Source: Legionellales bacterium
Lineage (GTDB): Bacteria > Pseudomonadota > Gammaproteobacteria > DSM-16500
DNA length: 43,818 bases
NCBI GenBank assembly: GCA_947478495.1
Contig: CANJVW010000015.1
Location: 1 to 43,818 of the forward strand
Direction of reading: 5' to 3'
A program made the translations under genes and the position numbers. Numbering within the stretch: position 1 is the stretch's first letter; the number at the start of each line of letters is the position of its first letter. The notes below the pieces were generated by a model, which was not told where the DNA came from, made no database searches, and was given only the letters and a program-made list of their open reading frames with translations. Of this stretch, positions 16,532-25,771 are shown piece by piece.

Positions 16532-19500
16532 ATGATACATCATCCTGAGCGCCCACCTCTCCCGACACCCTCCAATCCATCCATTGCCTGGGGCGGCTTA
16601 CAGGGTGCGAGCACAGGGCTTGCGCTTGCACGTGCGATCGAACAAAATAACGGTCCGGTGCTGATCATCACACCAGACACACTAACAGCTAATCAACTGA
16701 CGGAAGAGTTAGCCTTTTTTCAAAATCAAAAAAATCCTTCTCCGCTGTTATTTTTCCCCGATTGGGAAACATTGCCCTATGATATTTTTTCGCCGCACAA
16801 GGATATTATTTCAGAACGTCTCGCGACGCTCTATCGTATTCCCTCTTTAAAGAAAGGCGCTATCATCGCACCTATTTCCACATTGATGTGTCGACTTGCG
16901 CCGCGTGACTTTTTAGATGGCACGGTGTTTTTATTAAAGAAAGGCGATATATTGCGCCTCGACACGATTCGCGGGCGGCTTCAAAAGGCAGGTTATCATT
17001 GCGTGGAATACGTCCGCGAACACGGTGAATTTAGTGTGCGCGGCGCGATTCTCGATTTGTTTCCCATGGGCAGCAACACACCTTATCGTTTAGATTTATT
17101 AGACGATGAAATTGATTCGATCCGCACCTTTTCACCCGACACGCAACGTTCCATTGATGCAATAAATGAGATAGCACTCCTGCCAGCCAAAGAATTCCCA
17201 CTGGATGCGCGCGCGATCATCTTATTTCAACAACAATGGAAAACACATTTTGATAGCAACCCCGAGTATTCGGCGCTTTATCAAGAAATCCTCCAAGGAA
17301 TAGCGTCTCCCGGCATCGAATATTATCTCCCTTTATTTTTTGAAAAAACCGCCACCCTGCTCGATTATTTGCCCGACCACAGTTTAGTTATCACGGTCGA
17401 TGCGGTACACACAACGGCTGAACGATTTTGGCAGGAAATTAGTACGCGCCATGCCCAACGCGCGAGCAATATCACACGTCCGCTGTTAGCGCCCAAGGAG
17501 TTGTTTATCCCGGTACCGCTGCTATTCAGTCAAATGCAAGAACACCTTCAGATCAGCGTACAAAAAGAATCACTAAAAACACATTCTCACCATTTTAATT
17601 TTAACACCGAGCAACCCATTTCCTTGAAAGCAGATCATGCAGCAACTAAACCGTTGCATGCGCTGCAAACATTTATCGCGCACAACACAAGTCGCATTTT
17701 ATTTTGCGCTGAAACAGCAGGACGTCGCGAAGTATTGCTTCCCTTGCTAAAGACGGTGGGTATTCATCCCGCATCCGTATCGTCTTGGCACGATTTTTTA
17801 TCGAATAACGCCCCCCACAGCATCACTGTTGCGCCACTCAATGCCGGTTTACGATTGGTCGACCCACCGCTTTCACTCATCACGGAAGCAGAATTATTGG
17901 GTGAACGCGTTTTACAACGTCGACGCCGCCAAGTTGTAGCGCCCGATCAAGATGCTTTGGTAAAAGACATTACCGAGCTCAATATCGGTTCCCCGATTGT
18001 CCATTTAGAGCAAGGCATCGGACGCTATTTAGGGTTGCAAACGCTTGATGTCGGTGGACAGCTCGCTGAATTTTTAACACTCGAATATGCCAACCAAGCT
18101 AAATTATATGTTCCTGTTGCATCCTTGCACCTCATTAGCCGTTACAACGGCGCGGATACTGATCACGCCCCTTTGCATACGCTAGGCACCGAGCAATGGC
18201 AGCGCGCCAAGAAAAAAGCCGCCAAAGAAATAGAAGACATCGCGGCCGATTTACTCGATATTTATGCCAAACGCGAAGCGCGTATCGGCTTCACCTATCA
18301 ACAAAAAACAGAAGACTATGCCGCCTTTGCCGCGAGCTTCCCGTTTGAAGAAACACCTGATCAGCAAAAAGCGATTGATCACGTCATTCACGATATGACC
18401 TCTCAAAAACCCATGGATCGCCTCGTCTGCGGTGATGTCGGTTTCGGTAAAACAGAAGTCGCGATGCGGGCCGCCTTTCTTGCGGCGCAAAATGGAAAGC
18501 AAGTGGCCCTGCTCGTGCCAACCACCTTGCTCGCTCAACAACATTATGAATCGTTTCAAAATCGGTTTGCGGATTGGCCAATTCATATCGGTTCGCTCTC
18601 TCGATTTCAGTCTAAGCAAAACCTCGCGGAAACTTTAGGGAAGCTCGCTTCAGGAAAAATGGATATCGTCATTGGCACGCATAAAATATTACAACCCGAT
18701 GTCGTTTTTAAAGATTTAGGGTTGGTGATCATCGATGAAGAACATCGATTTGGCGTGAAGCAAAAAGAAAAGCTCAAAGCGCTCCGCTCGGACGTCGACA
18801 TTTTAACGCTGACCGCTACACCGATTCCACGCACACTCAACATGGCCTTTGCGAGTATTCGCGACTTATCCCTTATCACAACACCGCCTGCTCGTCGCTT
18901 AGCGATTAAAACATTTGTGGAGACAAAAGGAGATAGTCTCTTACAGGAAGCTATTTCACGAGAACTCTTGCGTGGCGGACAGGTCTACTTTATTCATAAT
19001 GATGTCGCAACCATTGAAAGAACGGTGGCTGAATTAAGTCAGCTCGTACCATTCGCTCGCATTGGCTTTGCGCATGGGCAAATGGCAGAAACAGCCCTTG
19101 AACAAATCATGTCAGACTTTTACCATCGCCGATTCAATGTATTGGTTTGCACTACCATCGTAGAAAGCGGTATTGATGTTCCCTCTGCTAATACCATTAT
19201 TATGGATCGCGCGGATAAATTAGGGCTGGCGCAATTACATCAATTGCGAGGACGCGTCGGCCGCTCGCATCACCAAGCCTATGCCTATTTGCTCACACCG
19301 CCTCGCGAGAGCTTGTCATCCGATGCGGTTAAACGACTCGATGCGATTGCATCATTAGAGGAATTGGGCGCGGGCTTTACCTTGGCGACCCATGATTTGG
19401 AAATTCGCGGTGCCGGTGAATTGCTCGGGAAAAATCAAAGCGGTCAAATGCACGCGATCGGCTTAACGCTTTATATGGATTTACTCTCGCAAGCGGTTGC

Positions 19501-19987
19501 CGCACTAAAGGCAGGTCAATCCGTTGAACAATACAAACAAGCATCGCCCGAAATAGATATTACGCTGAATATTCCCGCGCTTATTCCGGAAGCCTATTTG
19601 GGCGATGTGAATATTCGTTTGCAGTATTATAAAAAAATCGCGATGGCGAATACGCAACGTGAGCTCGATGATATTCATATTGAATTAATTGATCGGTTTG
19701 GCCTGCTCCCACTACCCGCGAAAAATTTGATTGCGATTCGCATGATGAAACAAACCGCTCAGCACATCGGCATTATTAAAATAGACGCGAATGACTGTGG
19801 CGGCAAAATAGAATTTAATGCCAAACCGAATATCGACCCCCGACATATCATTCACCTTATTCAAAACCGATCCACCGTCTTTCGCTTAGAAACGCCGAAT
19901 CGTTTGCGATTCACCCTACCAAAACATGAACCGGACGCTCGAATCGACCACGTTAAGCGGGTATTAGATGAAATTATGGCTAAATAA
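16532..19987 (+). CDS. mfd: Transcription-repair coupling factor Mfd
   Basis: Mfd removes RNA polymerase stalled at lesions and recruits UvrA. The 1151 residues are full length. The UvrB-like N-terminal module includes LLFFPDWETLPYD and HGEFSVRGAILDLFP. The RNA-polymerase-interacting domain contains PIVHLEQGIGRYLGL. The RecG-like motor has Walker A in CGDVGFGKTEVAMRAAF, the DEEH box in VIIDEEHRFGVKQ, and motif VI in QLRGRVGRSHHQAYAYLL. The C-terminal TRCF domain follows. The ATG at 16532 lies at the edge of a palindromic repeat, has no evident ribosome-binding site, and the first ten or so residues are not conserved, so a slightly later start is possible. Confidence 0.96.
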   Translation: MIHHPERPPLPTPSNPSIAWGGLQGASTGLALARAIEQNNGPVLIITPDTLTANQLTEELAFFQNQKNPSPLLFFPDWETLPYDIFSPHKDIISERLATLYRIPSLKKGAIIAPISTLMCRLAPRDFLDGTVFLLKKGDILRLDTIRGRLQKAGYHCVEYVREHGEFSVRGAILDLFPMGSNTPYRLDLLDDEIDSIRTFSPDTQRSIDAINEIALLPAKEFPLDARAIILFQQQWKTHFDSNPEYSALYQEILQGIASPGIEYYLPLFFEKTATLLDYLPDHSLVITVDAVHTTAERFWQEISTRHAQRASNITRPLLAPKELFIPVPLLFSQMQEHLQISVQKESLKTHSHHFNFNTEQPISLKADHAATKPLHALQTFIAHNTSRILFCAETAGRREVLLPLLKTVGIHPASVSSWHDFLSNNAPHSITVAPLNAGLRLVDPPLSLITEAELLGERVLQRRRRQVVAPDQDALVKDITELNIGSPIVHLEQGIGRYLGLQTLDVGGQLAEFLTLEYANQAKLYVPVASLHLISRYNGADTDHAPLHTLGTEQWQRAKKKAAKEIEDIAADLLDIYAKREARIGFTYQQKTEDYAAFAASFPFEETPDQQKAIDHVIHDMTSQKPMDRLVCGDVGFGKTEVAMRAAFLAAQNGKQVALLVPTTLLAQQHYESFQNRFADWPIHIGSLSRFQSKQNLAETLGKLASGKMDIVIGTHKILQPDVVFKDLGLVIIDEEHRFGVKQKEKLKALRSDVDILTLTATPIPRTLNMAFASIRDLSLITTPPARRLAIKTFVETKGDSLLQEAISRELLRGGQVYFIHNDVATIERTVAELSQLVPFARIGFAHGQMAETALEQIMSDFYHRRFNVLVCTTIVESGIDVPSANTIIMDRADKLGLAQLHQLRGRVGRSHHQAYAYLLTPPRESLSSDAVKRLDAIASLEELGAGFTLATHDLEIRGAGELLGKNQSGQMHAIGLTLYMDLLSQAVAALKAGQSVEQYKQASPEIDITLNIPALIPEAYLGDVNIRLQYYKKIAMANTQRELDDIHIELIDRFGLLPLPAKNLIAIRMMKQTAQHIGIIKIDANDCGGKIEFNAKPNIDPRHIIHLIQNRSTVFRLETPNRLRFTLPKHEPDARIDHVKRVLDEIMAK

Positions 19988-20018
19988 TAAACATATCTAT
20001 TCTGGTTGACGGCTATCA

Positions 20019-20048
20019 TTAACAAAAATTAGGACTCTGTGATAGAAT
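20019..20048 (+). promoter_or_regulatory. Candidate promoter of the phosphate transport pair
   Basis: TTAACA (20019-20024), an 18-base spacer and TAGAAT (20043-20048) lie 32 bases ahead of the DUF47 gene start at 20081. Confidence 0.45.
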
Positions 20049-20080
20049 GCCCATTCCTTTTTTGGGTTGATGGAACCACT

Positions 20081-20707
20081 ATGCTGAAACGATTTTTACC
20101 GCAACAAACTGGTTTTTTTCGGTTATTCCAACAAATCGCTGATATCGTTGTAGACTCCACAACGCAATTTCACACCATGTTACACAATCTAGAATCACAT
20201 CAACAATACGTAAACGCTATTGCAGCGAACGAAGAAAAAGGAGACGTCATTGCACACGATGCGTTTCAGTTACTCCATAAAACATTTATTACGCCTTTCG
20301 ATCGACACGACATTACCGCTTTAACCAGCGGGTTAGATGATATACTCGATCTACTGAATCGCTGCGCACAACGCTTTCCGTTTTATCAATTAACCAATGT
20401 GCCAGAAGAAATGATTAGTCTGGCTGAAATCAGCATGCAATCCAGCATATTCCTCAAGCAAGCCGTTTATCGATTGCACTCTCTCAAAAAAGCGGATGAA
20501 ATATTTCACTTTTGTAAAAGCATTGCCACCAATGAATCGAGAGCCCATCAATTTGTGTTAGCCGGTGAAAGACGATTATTCGCGGAAGAAAAAGATTTCA
20601 AACACTTTTATAAATTAAAAGATATTTATGAAAAAACTAAGCTCGTCATTAATAGCTGTCAAGATACAGCTAATACCATCAAAGGCATCATCCTCGAGTA
20701 TTCTTAA
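20081..20707 (+). CDS. DUF47/PhoU-like protein paired with PiT transporter
   Basis: This cytoplasmic all-helical protein of 208 residues has the layout of the DUF47 family, distant relatives of PhoU that lie next to PiT phosphate carriers and are thought to modulate them. Family-like segments are DVIAHDAFQLLHKTFITPFD and RHDITALTSGLDDILDLL. The preferred start is ATG 20081, giving MLKRFLPQQTGFF. A GTG at 20039 would add 14 residues that overlap the probable promoter. It ends directly against the transporter gene, which strongly supports a joint function. Confidence 0.88.
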   Translation: MLKRFLPQQTGFFRLFQQIADIVVDSTTQFHTMLHNLESHQQYVNAIAANEEKGDVIAHDAFQLLHKTFITPFDRHDITALTSGLDDILDLLNRCAQRFPFYQLTNVPEEMISLAEISMQSSIFLKQAVYRLHSLKKADEIFHFCKSIATNESRAHQFVLAGERRLFAEEKDFKHFYKLKDIYEKTKLVINSCQDTANTIKGIILEYS

Positions 20708-21733
20708 ATGATGCACGCTCTTCCCACTATTCTCCTTGCGACGATTGCCCTTGCATTGCTATTTGATTTTTTAAATGGCTTTCACGATGCCGCAAATTCC
20801 ATTGCATGTATTGTATCGACACGCGTCATGAAACCGCATTGGGCTGTGCTCTGGGCTGCCACTTTTAACTTTATTGCCTTTTTCGTTTTTAACATGACGG
20901 TTGCGAAAACGATTGGCGCGGGCTTAATCGATGCATCGATTGTCAATACCCATTTTGTTTTTGCAGCCTTGGCTGGCGCAGTGATATGGAATATTGCAAC
21001 CTGGTTATTTGGCTTACCCTCTAGCTCTTCTCACGCGCTGATTGGCGGATTACTGGGGGCTGCTATTGTAAAGACAGGTCTTCCCGCCATTAAGTGGGCA
21101 GGGCTCTCAAAGGTGCTGCTTTTTATCGTAATATCCCCCCTGCTCGGTGTGGCTCTGGGATTGTTTTTAATGTTTTTAATCGCCCGCCTTTTTTTTCATG
21201 TATCACCTCACCGCATTGACGCCTGGTTTCGCAAATTCCAATATGTGTCATCCGCTCTCATTAGCTTAGGCCACGGCGGCAATGATGCACAAAAAACCAT
21301 GGGTGTGATCGCGCTACTATTGTTTTCAACCGGGCATTTAGGCGCGCATTTTTATATACCAGGCTGGGTCATTATTTCCTGTAGTTTTGTCATGGCCTTA
21401 GGCACCCTTTTTGGTGGCTGGCGCATTGTGAAAACAATGGGCATGAAAATCACGAAATTAAAACCCGTTAGCGGCTTTTGTGCCGAAATGTCCGGTGCCA
21501 TCGCTCTATTTCTCGCAACCTTCTTAGGGATTCCGGTTTCCACCACACACACCATTACCGGTGCAATCGTCGGGGTTGGCTCACTCAACGGCCATGGCGC
21601 CGTTCGCTGGGGCATTGCCCGCAATATCGTCTGGGCCTGGTTGCTCACCCTCCCTGCCGCAGGGCTTGTTTCAGCGGGGGTTTGGTGGATGATGGGTAAA
21701 ATAGGCGTCCTAACGGGTTCTTTTGTCCTGTAA
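20708..21733 (+). CDS. pit: PiT-family inorganic phosphate transporter
   Basis: This inner-membrane carrier moves phosphate (as metal phosphate) with protons. The two inverted signature repeats of the family are present: FDFLNGFHDAANSIA near residues 19-33 and SLGHGGNDAQKTMGVIALLL near 186-205. GLPSSSSHALIGGLLGAA and GIPVSTTHTITGAIVGVG are the matching half-repeat motifs. About ten hydrophobic segments are visible in 341 residues, a short form of the family. The start codon follows the DUF47 stop without a gap, so the genes form a two-gene operon. Confidence 0.95.
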   Translation: MMHALPTILLATIALALLFDFLNGFHDAANSIACIVSTRVMKPHWAVLWAATFNFIAFFVFNMTVAKTIGAGLIDASIVNTHFVFAALAGAVIWNIATWLFGLPSSSSHALIGGLLGAAIVKTGLPAIKWAGLSKVLLFIVISPLLGVALGLFLMFLIARLFFHVSPHRIDAWFRKFQYVSSALISLGHGGNDAQKTMGVIALLLFSTGHLGAHFYIPGWVIISCSFVMALGTLFGGWRIVKTMGMKITKLKPVSGFCAEMSGAIALFLATFLGIPVSTTHTITGAIVGVGSLNGHGAVRWGIARNIVWAWLLTLPAAGLVSAGVWWMMGKIGVLTGSFVL

Positions 21734-21781
21734 TATATCGCTCGTGCTCTCACTTTTTTCTATGAAAATGGAATTTTGCGC

Positions 21782-21811
21782 TATACTGACCAAAAGACAG
21801 AGGAGAGCGCT
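21782..21811 (+). promoter_or_regulatory. Shared promoter-leader box, family A gene 1
   Basis: GCTATACT, then CC, AAA and a purine-rich GGAGA-GCGC segment running into the ATG, is nearly the same as the block at 22793-22822 before the second family A gene. TATACT (21782-21787) is a fair -10. No -35 box is evident, so an activator may be needed. AGAGGAGA is a strong ribosome-binding site. Confidence 0.5.
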
Positions 21812-22771
21812 ATGAAAACTTTCACAGAAGTGAATCGCCTACGATATAGTAACGAAGAAAACATAAAAGAGGACGGTACATTTACCACCCTGTCCCCTCT
21901 TCCATCCAATTCTAGTCAGATACTAACCGATACAGGACGTGGAGATACTCCGAAAAATATCTATTTTAACGGGCTCACCCTGCAAAGCTATCTAGATCAA
22001 AAAAAAATAGATAAGCAGAGACTTACTTTTCCACAACTAGTCGATGCCATCCACCACTTGTTATTCAAGGATCTACAGGAATACAAAGCATTTTCAAGAC
22101 AGCTAGCGCGCCGTATGAGCACTAATGGCATTGGAACGGCCTTTTTAAACTCTTATTGGAATCACATGAAGCCCGAGCTTCAGACTCAAGAACCGCCTAT
22201 CCTCCTATCTGAAGAACGTGTCTGTTACATTGTCTTTGACCCAGCAAAACCTTTTGCTGTTTCTATTGAAGAAAATGCATGGCATTACCCTGTACAAAAT
22301 GAGGAAAAGATACCCAATCGGGAGCCTTTTCTTCAAACACAGAAAAAATATACTGCTTCTTACAATGATAACCGGTTTCATGTTGAATTTCAAAACAGCA
22401 CTATTTGGACAAACAATGGGTCTCATTTAGCCATAACAAGCGGGTTCCTCCACTGGAAGCGCATTTCGGATATCTCTGCCCCGGCACTTCCTGTTAAAAG
22501 CAGTTGGCTTGTCTCACTCTTCCAAGCGATACGGGATGCTGTAAAATGGTTTTTCTCTTTTATATTTTGCTTAAAAACTAAACAATATTCGCACGGTTCT
22601 ACCGTAAAAATAAATAGTATCCATCGTGGCGGCGACAAAGAAGAAAAGCTAACAGGGCCAGCGCCAGAAGTGGATATACAACCTACTTCGCTAGCTGCTC
22701 ATCCAGCCGCTAACCCTAAGAATCCCGTGATAGATTCCGGCACTGCTCGCCCAAAAGGGCCAACGCCATAA
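21812..22771 (+). CDS. Family A protein, single-domain member (unknown function)
   Basis: I do not recognise a known family. The 319-residue protein starts at ATG 21812 behind AGAGGAGAG and has no signal peptide. Residues 45-200 or so form a domain shared with the next gene. It opens with NIYFNGLTLQSYL and a helical part with TFPQLVDAIHHLL, continues with NGIGTAFL and PPILLSEE, and ends in strands around PFLQTQKKYTASYNDNRFHV. A hydrophobic helix lies at about 233-255 (WLVSLFQAIRDAVKWFFSF), followed by a proline-rich, probably disordered tail. The gene follows pit, but its own leader and the AT-rich coding style suggest independent, accessory status. A host-directed effector is possible but unproven. 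Confidence 0.75.
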   Translation: MKTFTEVNRLRYSNEENIKEDGTFTTLSPLPSNSSQILTDTGRGDTPKNIYFNGLTLQSYLDQKKIDKQRLTFPQLVDAIHHLLFKDLQEYKAFSRQLARRMSTNGIGTAFLNSYWNHMKPELQTQEPPILLSEERVCYIVFDPAKPFAVSIEENAWHYPVQNEEKIPNREPFLQTQKKYTASYNDNRFHVEFQNSTIWTNNGSHLAITSGFLHWKRISDISAPALPVKSSWLVSLFQAIRDAVKWFFSFIFCLKTKQYSHGSTVKINSIHRGGDKEEKLTGPAPEVDIQPTSLAAHPAANPKNPVIDSGTARPKGPTP

Positions 22772-22792
22772 AGCAACTTGAACAATCTGGGC

Positions 22793-22822
22793 TATACTAC
22801 CTAAAATACAAGGGGAAGCGCC
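22793..22822 (+). promoter_or_regulatory. Shared promoter-leader box, family A gene 2
   Basis: GCTATACT, CCTAAAA and AAGGGGAAGCGC precede the ATG, matching the block before the first family A gene at most positions. TATACT lies at 22793-22798. The shared block implies common regulation or duplication that included the promoter. Confidence 0.5.
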
Positions 22823-25153
22823 ATGAAAACCTACACACCCGCGAATCCGATCAGATACAGCGCCATAAAAATAGATCAAAATATACTTAATACGCTAGCT
22901 CCCACTGAAAATAAAGAAAAGATCATGCAGGATGTCAGTCGCGCCACAAGAAACATCCACATTAAGGGAACCTCTCTACAAAGCTTGCTTGATGCCAATG
23001 ACATAAACAAGGATTCGTTTTCTTTTGATCAATTAGTCAATATCCTTGCGAAACATTTATTAGACGACACATCTAATGCCGGAAAAGCATTTGTGACAAA
23101 AATAGCTCTTCATATGGCCAATCCAGGTATTGGAAGAAGCCTGGCAGGGTATGGTGCAGAGATGCTTGCTAGGCTCGGCACGCAAGACCCGCCCATCATA
23201 CTGATGAACGAATGTTACTGTAATCTCACCTTCGATAAAAATAAACAAACGGTTTCCGTCGAAGAAGAGGTGTCTTATTTCCCTGCAGAAAACGGGGTTA
23301 AGACAGATGGATCAGAGTGCTTTCTTAAAGCGCAACTCAAGTACGAGATTAAAAATGATGAAAAATTTGTTTATTTTAATGATACATGCACTATTGCAAC
23401 CGCTCACGCAAACAATCCAGCGGTTCAAGAAGCATTTTTAATGGAATCCCCCAAGAAAGTCAGCGAAACCATAAAAAAACCAAGTACATTTTTCAAAAAA
23501 GGGCCTTTCTATCGCACGACAGAAAAGCCAGAAGATAGAAACGTTACTGCACTCACTTCGTACAAGGTAATGCAACCCGGGGTAACAGACGAATCTCGTC
23601 AAAACGCTATCATGAGAGATGTGCACCGCGCGTGCGGAAAGATAATGATCAATGGAAAAACCCTTGCTAGTTTCATAGGTGGAGTACAGGAAGCTTTGAC
23701 AAAACAAGCGGAAGCAAAAAAAGAAAATAATAGGGAATCAATAGAGCAATCCAATGAGGAATTAGCAGAATCCCTGCAAGACTTTACATTTGAAAGATTT
23801 ATAACTATTCTTAAAAAACAATTTACACTAAAAAGCGATGCTGAAGCAGAGAATTTAGCAAACTACTTCCACCAATCAGGAATAGGCTCCCTACTGGAGG
23901 CGCATTGCTTCTTAGAAGCGGAAAAGCATTTTGTGAGTGTCAATCCAGAGGAGATGCCACCGGTTATAGTAAACCAGGGAAATCGATCCACTTCTCTCGA
24001 TCTTAAAGATGGCAAAATCGAGGTCACAGATAAAGTCTCGTTTTCTGATTGTACCTGGTTAGATGGCCACGGGAAGCCACAAGTGCATAGTACGCCAGAG
24101 TCCCCTTTTTTTGAAACAGAGATACAATACACGATTAAAGATATCACAGATCAAACGCTTGAAGTCGATTTTGATCCCGCTATGAAATTTAAAACACAAA
24201 AAACTAATATTCCCGCCTTGGATGGCTATCTCGAAAAAATGAAATCGGAGAGCCAATACAGGATAACTATTTTTTTCAAAGGGCTGTTGGATTCGTTTGT
24301 AAAAAATATGAAAAAGTTAGGTGCAACAATACAATCTATTGGATCGAAAAAAATCGCTCCTGCACGAGAAATCGAACAAAACCCTCTACCACCTGCGTCC
24401 AACCCTGTTGTAACGGATCAATCAAGCAATCTTAATTCAATGACTCCAAATACTCAAACAGAACAAGCAACACCACTAGAAAAACAAAAAAAAATCTCGG
24501 AATGGCAAAAAATTAATACATCTTGTATGGAACCATTTTTTAAAGATCGTGGAATTTTAGCCAGAATAGCAGACACACCTATGGAATTCACTATTGGATT
24601 AAGTCACGGCAGCGGAGACGATTTGAAGCAAGAGAAAACATTGGCTGCACAAGCCTTTTCTGTTTTTGAACAACTCAGAGAGTCTTTGGTCTTAGACGCT
24701 ATCGATAACAAAAAAACCGCTGCAGAAACAAAGGAATTAGTCGCATTGCTCGAAACCTCTTTAACATCCGCATTTAAAGATCTTAAAGAATTGGCCAAAA
24801 CAAATTCTGAAGCAGCGCGAACAGAAGCACATAACAGACTAGGCGAAATTCTCACAACCGCAAATACACTTATAGGAGAAAATCCAGAGACTGCGGTGCA
24901 AGGGCTAACAGGCTATTTAGCAGCATTATCAGCGGGTCTATCGGAGGATGGGCCACCACCACTGTATGAGGATGAGCCACCACCACTGTATGAGGATGAG
25001 CTTGATAGCGATGGCGACGAGCCTGTGCCCGGGTCCGAGGATGATGGGCCTGATAGCGATAGCGACGAGCCAGAGCCCGAGCATGGCGAACCTGAGAGCG
25101 ATGATGAGAATAAGCCGCCGCATGAGGATGGGCCATCACGCCTCCGTCCTTAA
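22823..25153 (+). CDS. Family A protein, two-domain member with PPLY repeats and acidic tail
   Basis: This 776-residue protein of unknown function has no signal peptide. Residues 24-200 and 248-460 are two copies of the domain found once in the preceding gene. Each begins with a DVxRA motif (QDVSRATRNIHIKGTSLQSL and RDVHRACGKIMINGKTLASF), then a Phe-containing helix (SFDQLVNILAKHLL; TFERFITILKKQF), an NPGIG or QSGIG turn, PPIIL or PPVIV, and a strand-rich part with CFLKAQLKYEI or PFFETEIQYTI. The second copy carries a charged insert of about 30 residues near 290-320. A Pro/Thr-rich linker near 515-555 leads to a helical region (about 560-705). The end has PPPLYEDE twice (711-718, 719-726) and an Asp/Glu/Pro-rich tail. 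PPxY is the ligand of WW domains, which are eukaryotic, hinting at action in a host. Confidence 0.78.
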   Translation: MKTYTPANPIRYSAIKIDQNILNTLAPTENKEKIMQDVSRATRNIHIKGTSLQSLLDANDINKDSFSFDQLVNILAKHLLDDTSNAGKAFVTKIALHMANPGIGRSLAGYGAEMLARLGTQDPPIILMNECYCNLTFDKNKQTVSVEEEVSYFPAENGVKTDGSECFLKAQLKYEIKNDEKFVYFNDTCTIATAHANNPAVQEAFLMESPKKVSETIKKPSTFFKKGPFYRTTEKPEDRNVTALTSYKVMQPGVTDESRQNAIMRDVHRACGKIMINGKTLASFIGGVQEALTKQAEAKKENNRESIEQSNEELAESLQDFTFERFITILKKQFTLKSDAEAENLANYFHQSGIGSLLEAHCFLEAEKHFVSVNPEEMPPVIVNQGNRSTSLDLKDGKIEVTDKVSFSDCTWLDGHGKPQVHSTPESPFFETEIQYTIKDITDQTLEVDFDPAMKFKTQKTNIPALDGYLEKMKSESQYRITIFFKGLLDSFVKNMKKLGATIQSIGSKKIAPAREIEQNPLPPASNPVVTDQSSNLNSMTPNTQTEQATPLEKQKKISEWQKINTSCMEPFFKDRGILARIADTPMEFTIGLSHGSGDDLKQEKTLAAQAFSVFEQLRESLVLDAIDNKKTAAETKELVALLETSLTSAFKDLKELAKTNSEAARTEAHNRLGEILTTANTLIGENPETAVQGLTGYLAALSAGLSEDGPPPLYEDEPPPLYEDELDSDGDEPVPGSEDDGPDSDSDEPEPEHGEPESDDENKPPHEDGPSRLRP
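24953..25000 (+). repeat. Two perfect in-frame copies of a 24-bp repeat
   Basis: The 24-base unit starting CCACCACCACTGTATGAG is repeated exactly at 24953-24976 and 24977-25000. Each copy encodes PPPLYEDE, so the repeat duplicates a PPxY motif. GATAGCGAT-type short repeats follow in the acidic tail. Confidence 0.9.
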
Positions 25154-25212
25154 CACAACCTCGGTTCAGCACAACAAAGAACGCAGAACCCCGCTTTACG
25201 TCATCCCAAAAA

Positions 25213-25640
25213 ATTCTGTCCTTTAACGGCAATTAAAAAAACTGTCTGGGCTTTACCTTAGCGCTGTCTCCCCGACAAATTCCGCCCTCTAACTGCGCCA
25301 AGAAAAAATGACGGTGACGCGAGAATTGGGTCGGGGTCTGGAGCGATTTTGACAAGAACTGAATCGCTTATGAAATGCTTTAAATATTTTTTTACAAAAA
25401 TAAACTAAGCAGAAAAACCGAGACCTCAGCGAGGTCGCTCCAGACCCCGACCCAATTCTCGCGTCACCGTCATTTTTTCTTGGCGCAGTTAGAGGGCGGA
25501 ATTTGTCGGGGAGACAGCGCCGACGTAAAGCCCAGACAATTTTTCTAATTGCCGTTAAAGGGTGGAATTTGTCGGGGAGACAGCGCTAAGGCAAAGTCCC
25601 ATCATTTTTTCTGATCACAGTCATAGGGCGGGATTTACAA
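25213..25640. repeat. R2 repeat cluster with 126-bp inverted arms
   Basis: Bases 25221-25346 are complementary to 25435-25560 with about five mismatches over 126 positions, around an 88-base centre. Within each arm are two related 66-bp units starting at TTCCGCCCTCTAAC- or CCTTTAACGGC-like sequence and ending CTGTCTCCCCGACAAAT. A third minus-strand unit runs to 25640 (TCCCGCCCTATGACTGTGA). The units match the repeats at 6698-6782 and 16441-16526. The rest of the gap between the family A gene and the next minus-strand gene (25154-25212 and 25641-25771) shows nothing I can name. Confidence 0.8.
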
Positions 25641-25771
25641 TTATTGCGTCACTCCCATCCGGCCTATCGCCCCCCCTGGCGGAGGAAGGCGTTCTAAGCA
25701 GCGCTGTTTAATGCGCAATACGAGTTTTTAATTTAAAAAGCATGTTGGAAAAAAGGATGTCGCTATATTAC

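Noticed and set aside
16227-16631. Open frames on both strands between xseA and mfd
   Set aside because: They follow the arms of two palindromic repeats, so the peptides on both strands mirror each other; not genes.
21352-21753. Antisense open frame over the end of pit
   Set aside because: Shadow of a membrane-protein gene, no ribosome-binding site, and pit is clearly real.
24870-25232. Minus-strand and shifted-frame open stretches opposite the PPLY/acidic tail
   Set aside because: The repetitive DNA of the tail keeps all frames open; the peptides are histidine- or methionine-rich artefacts.
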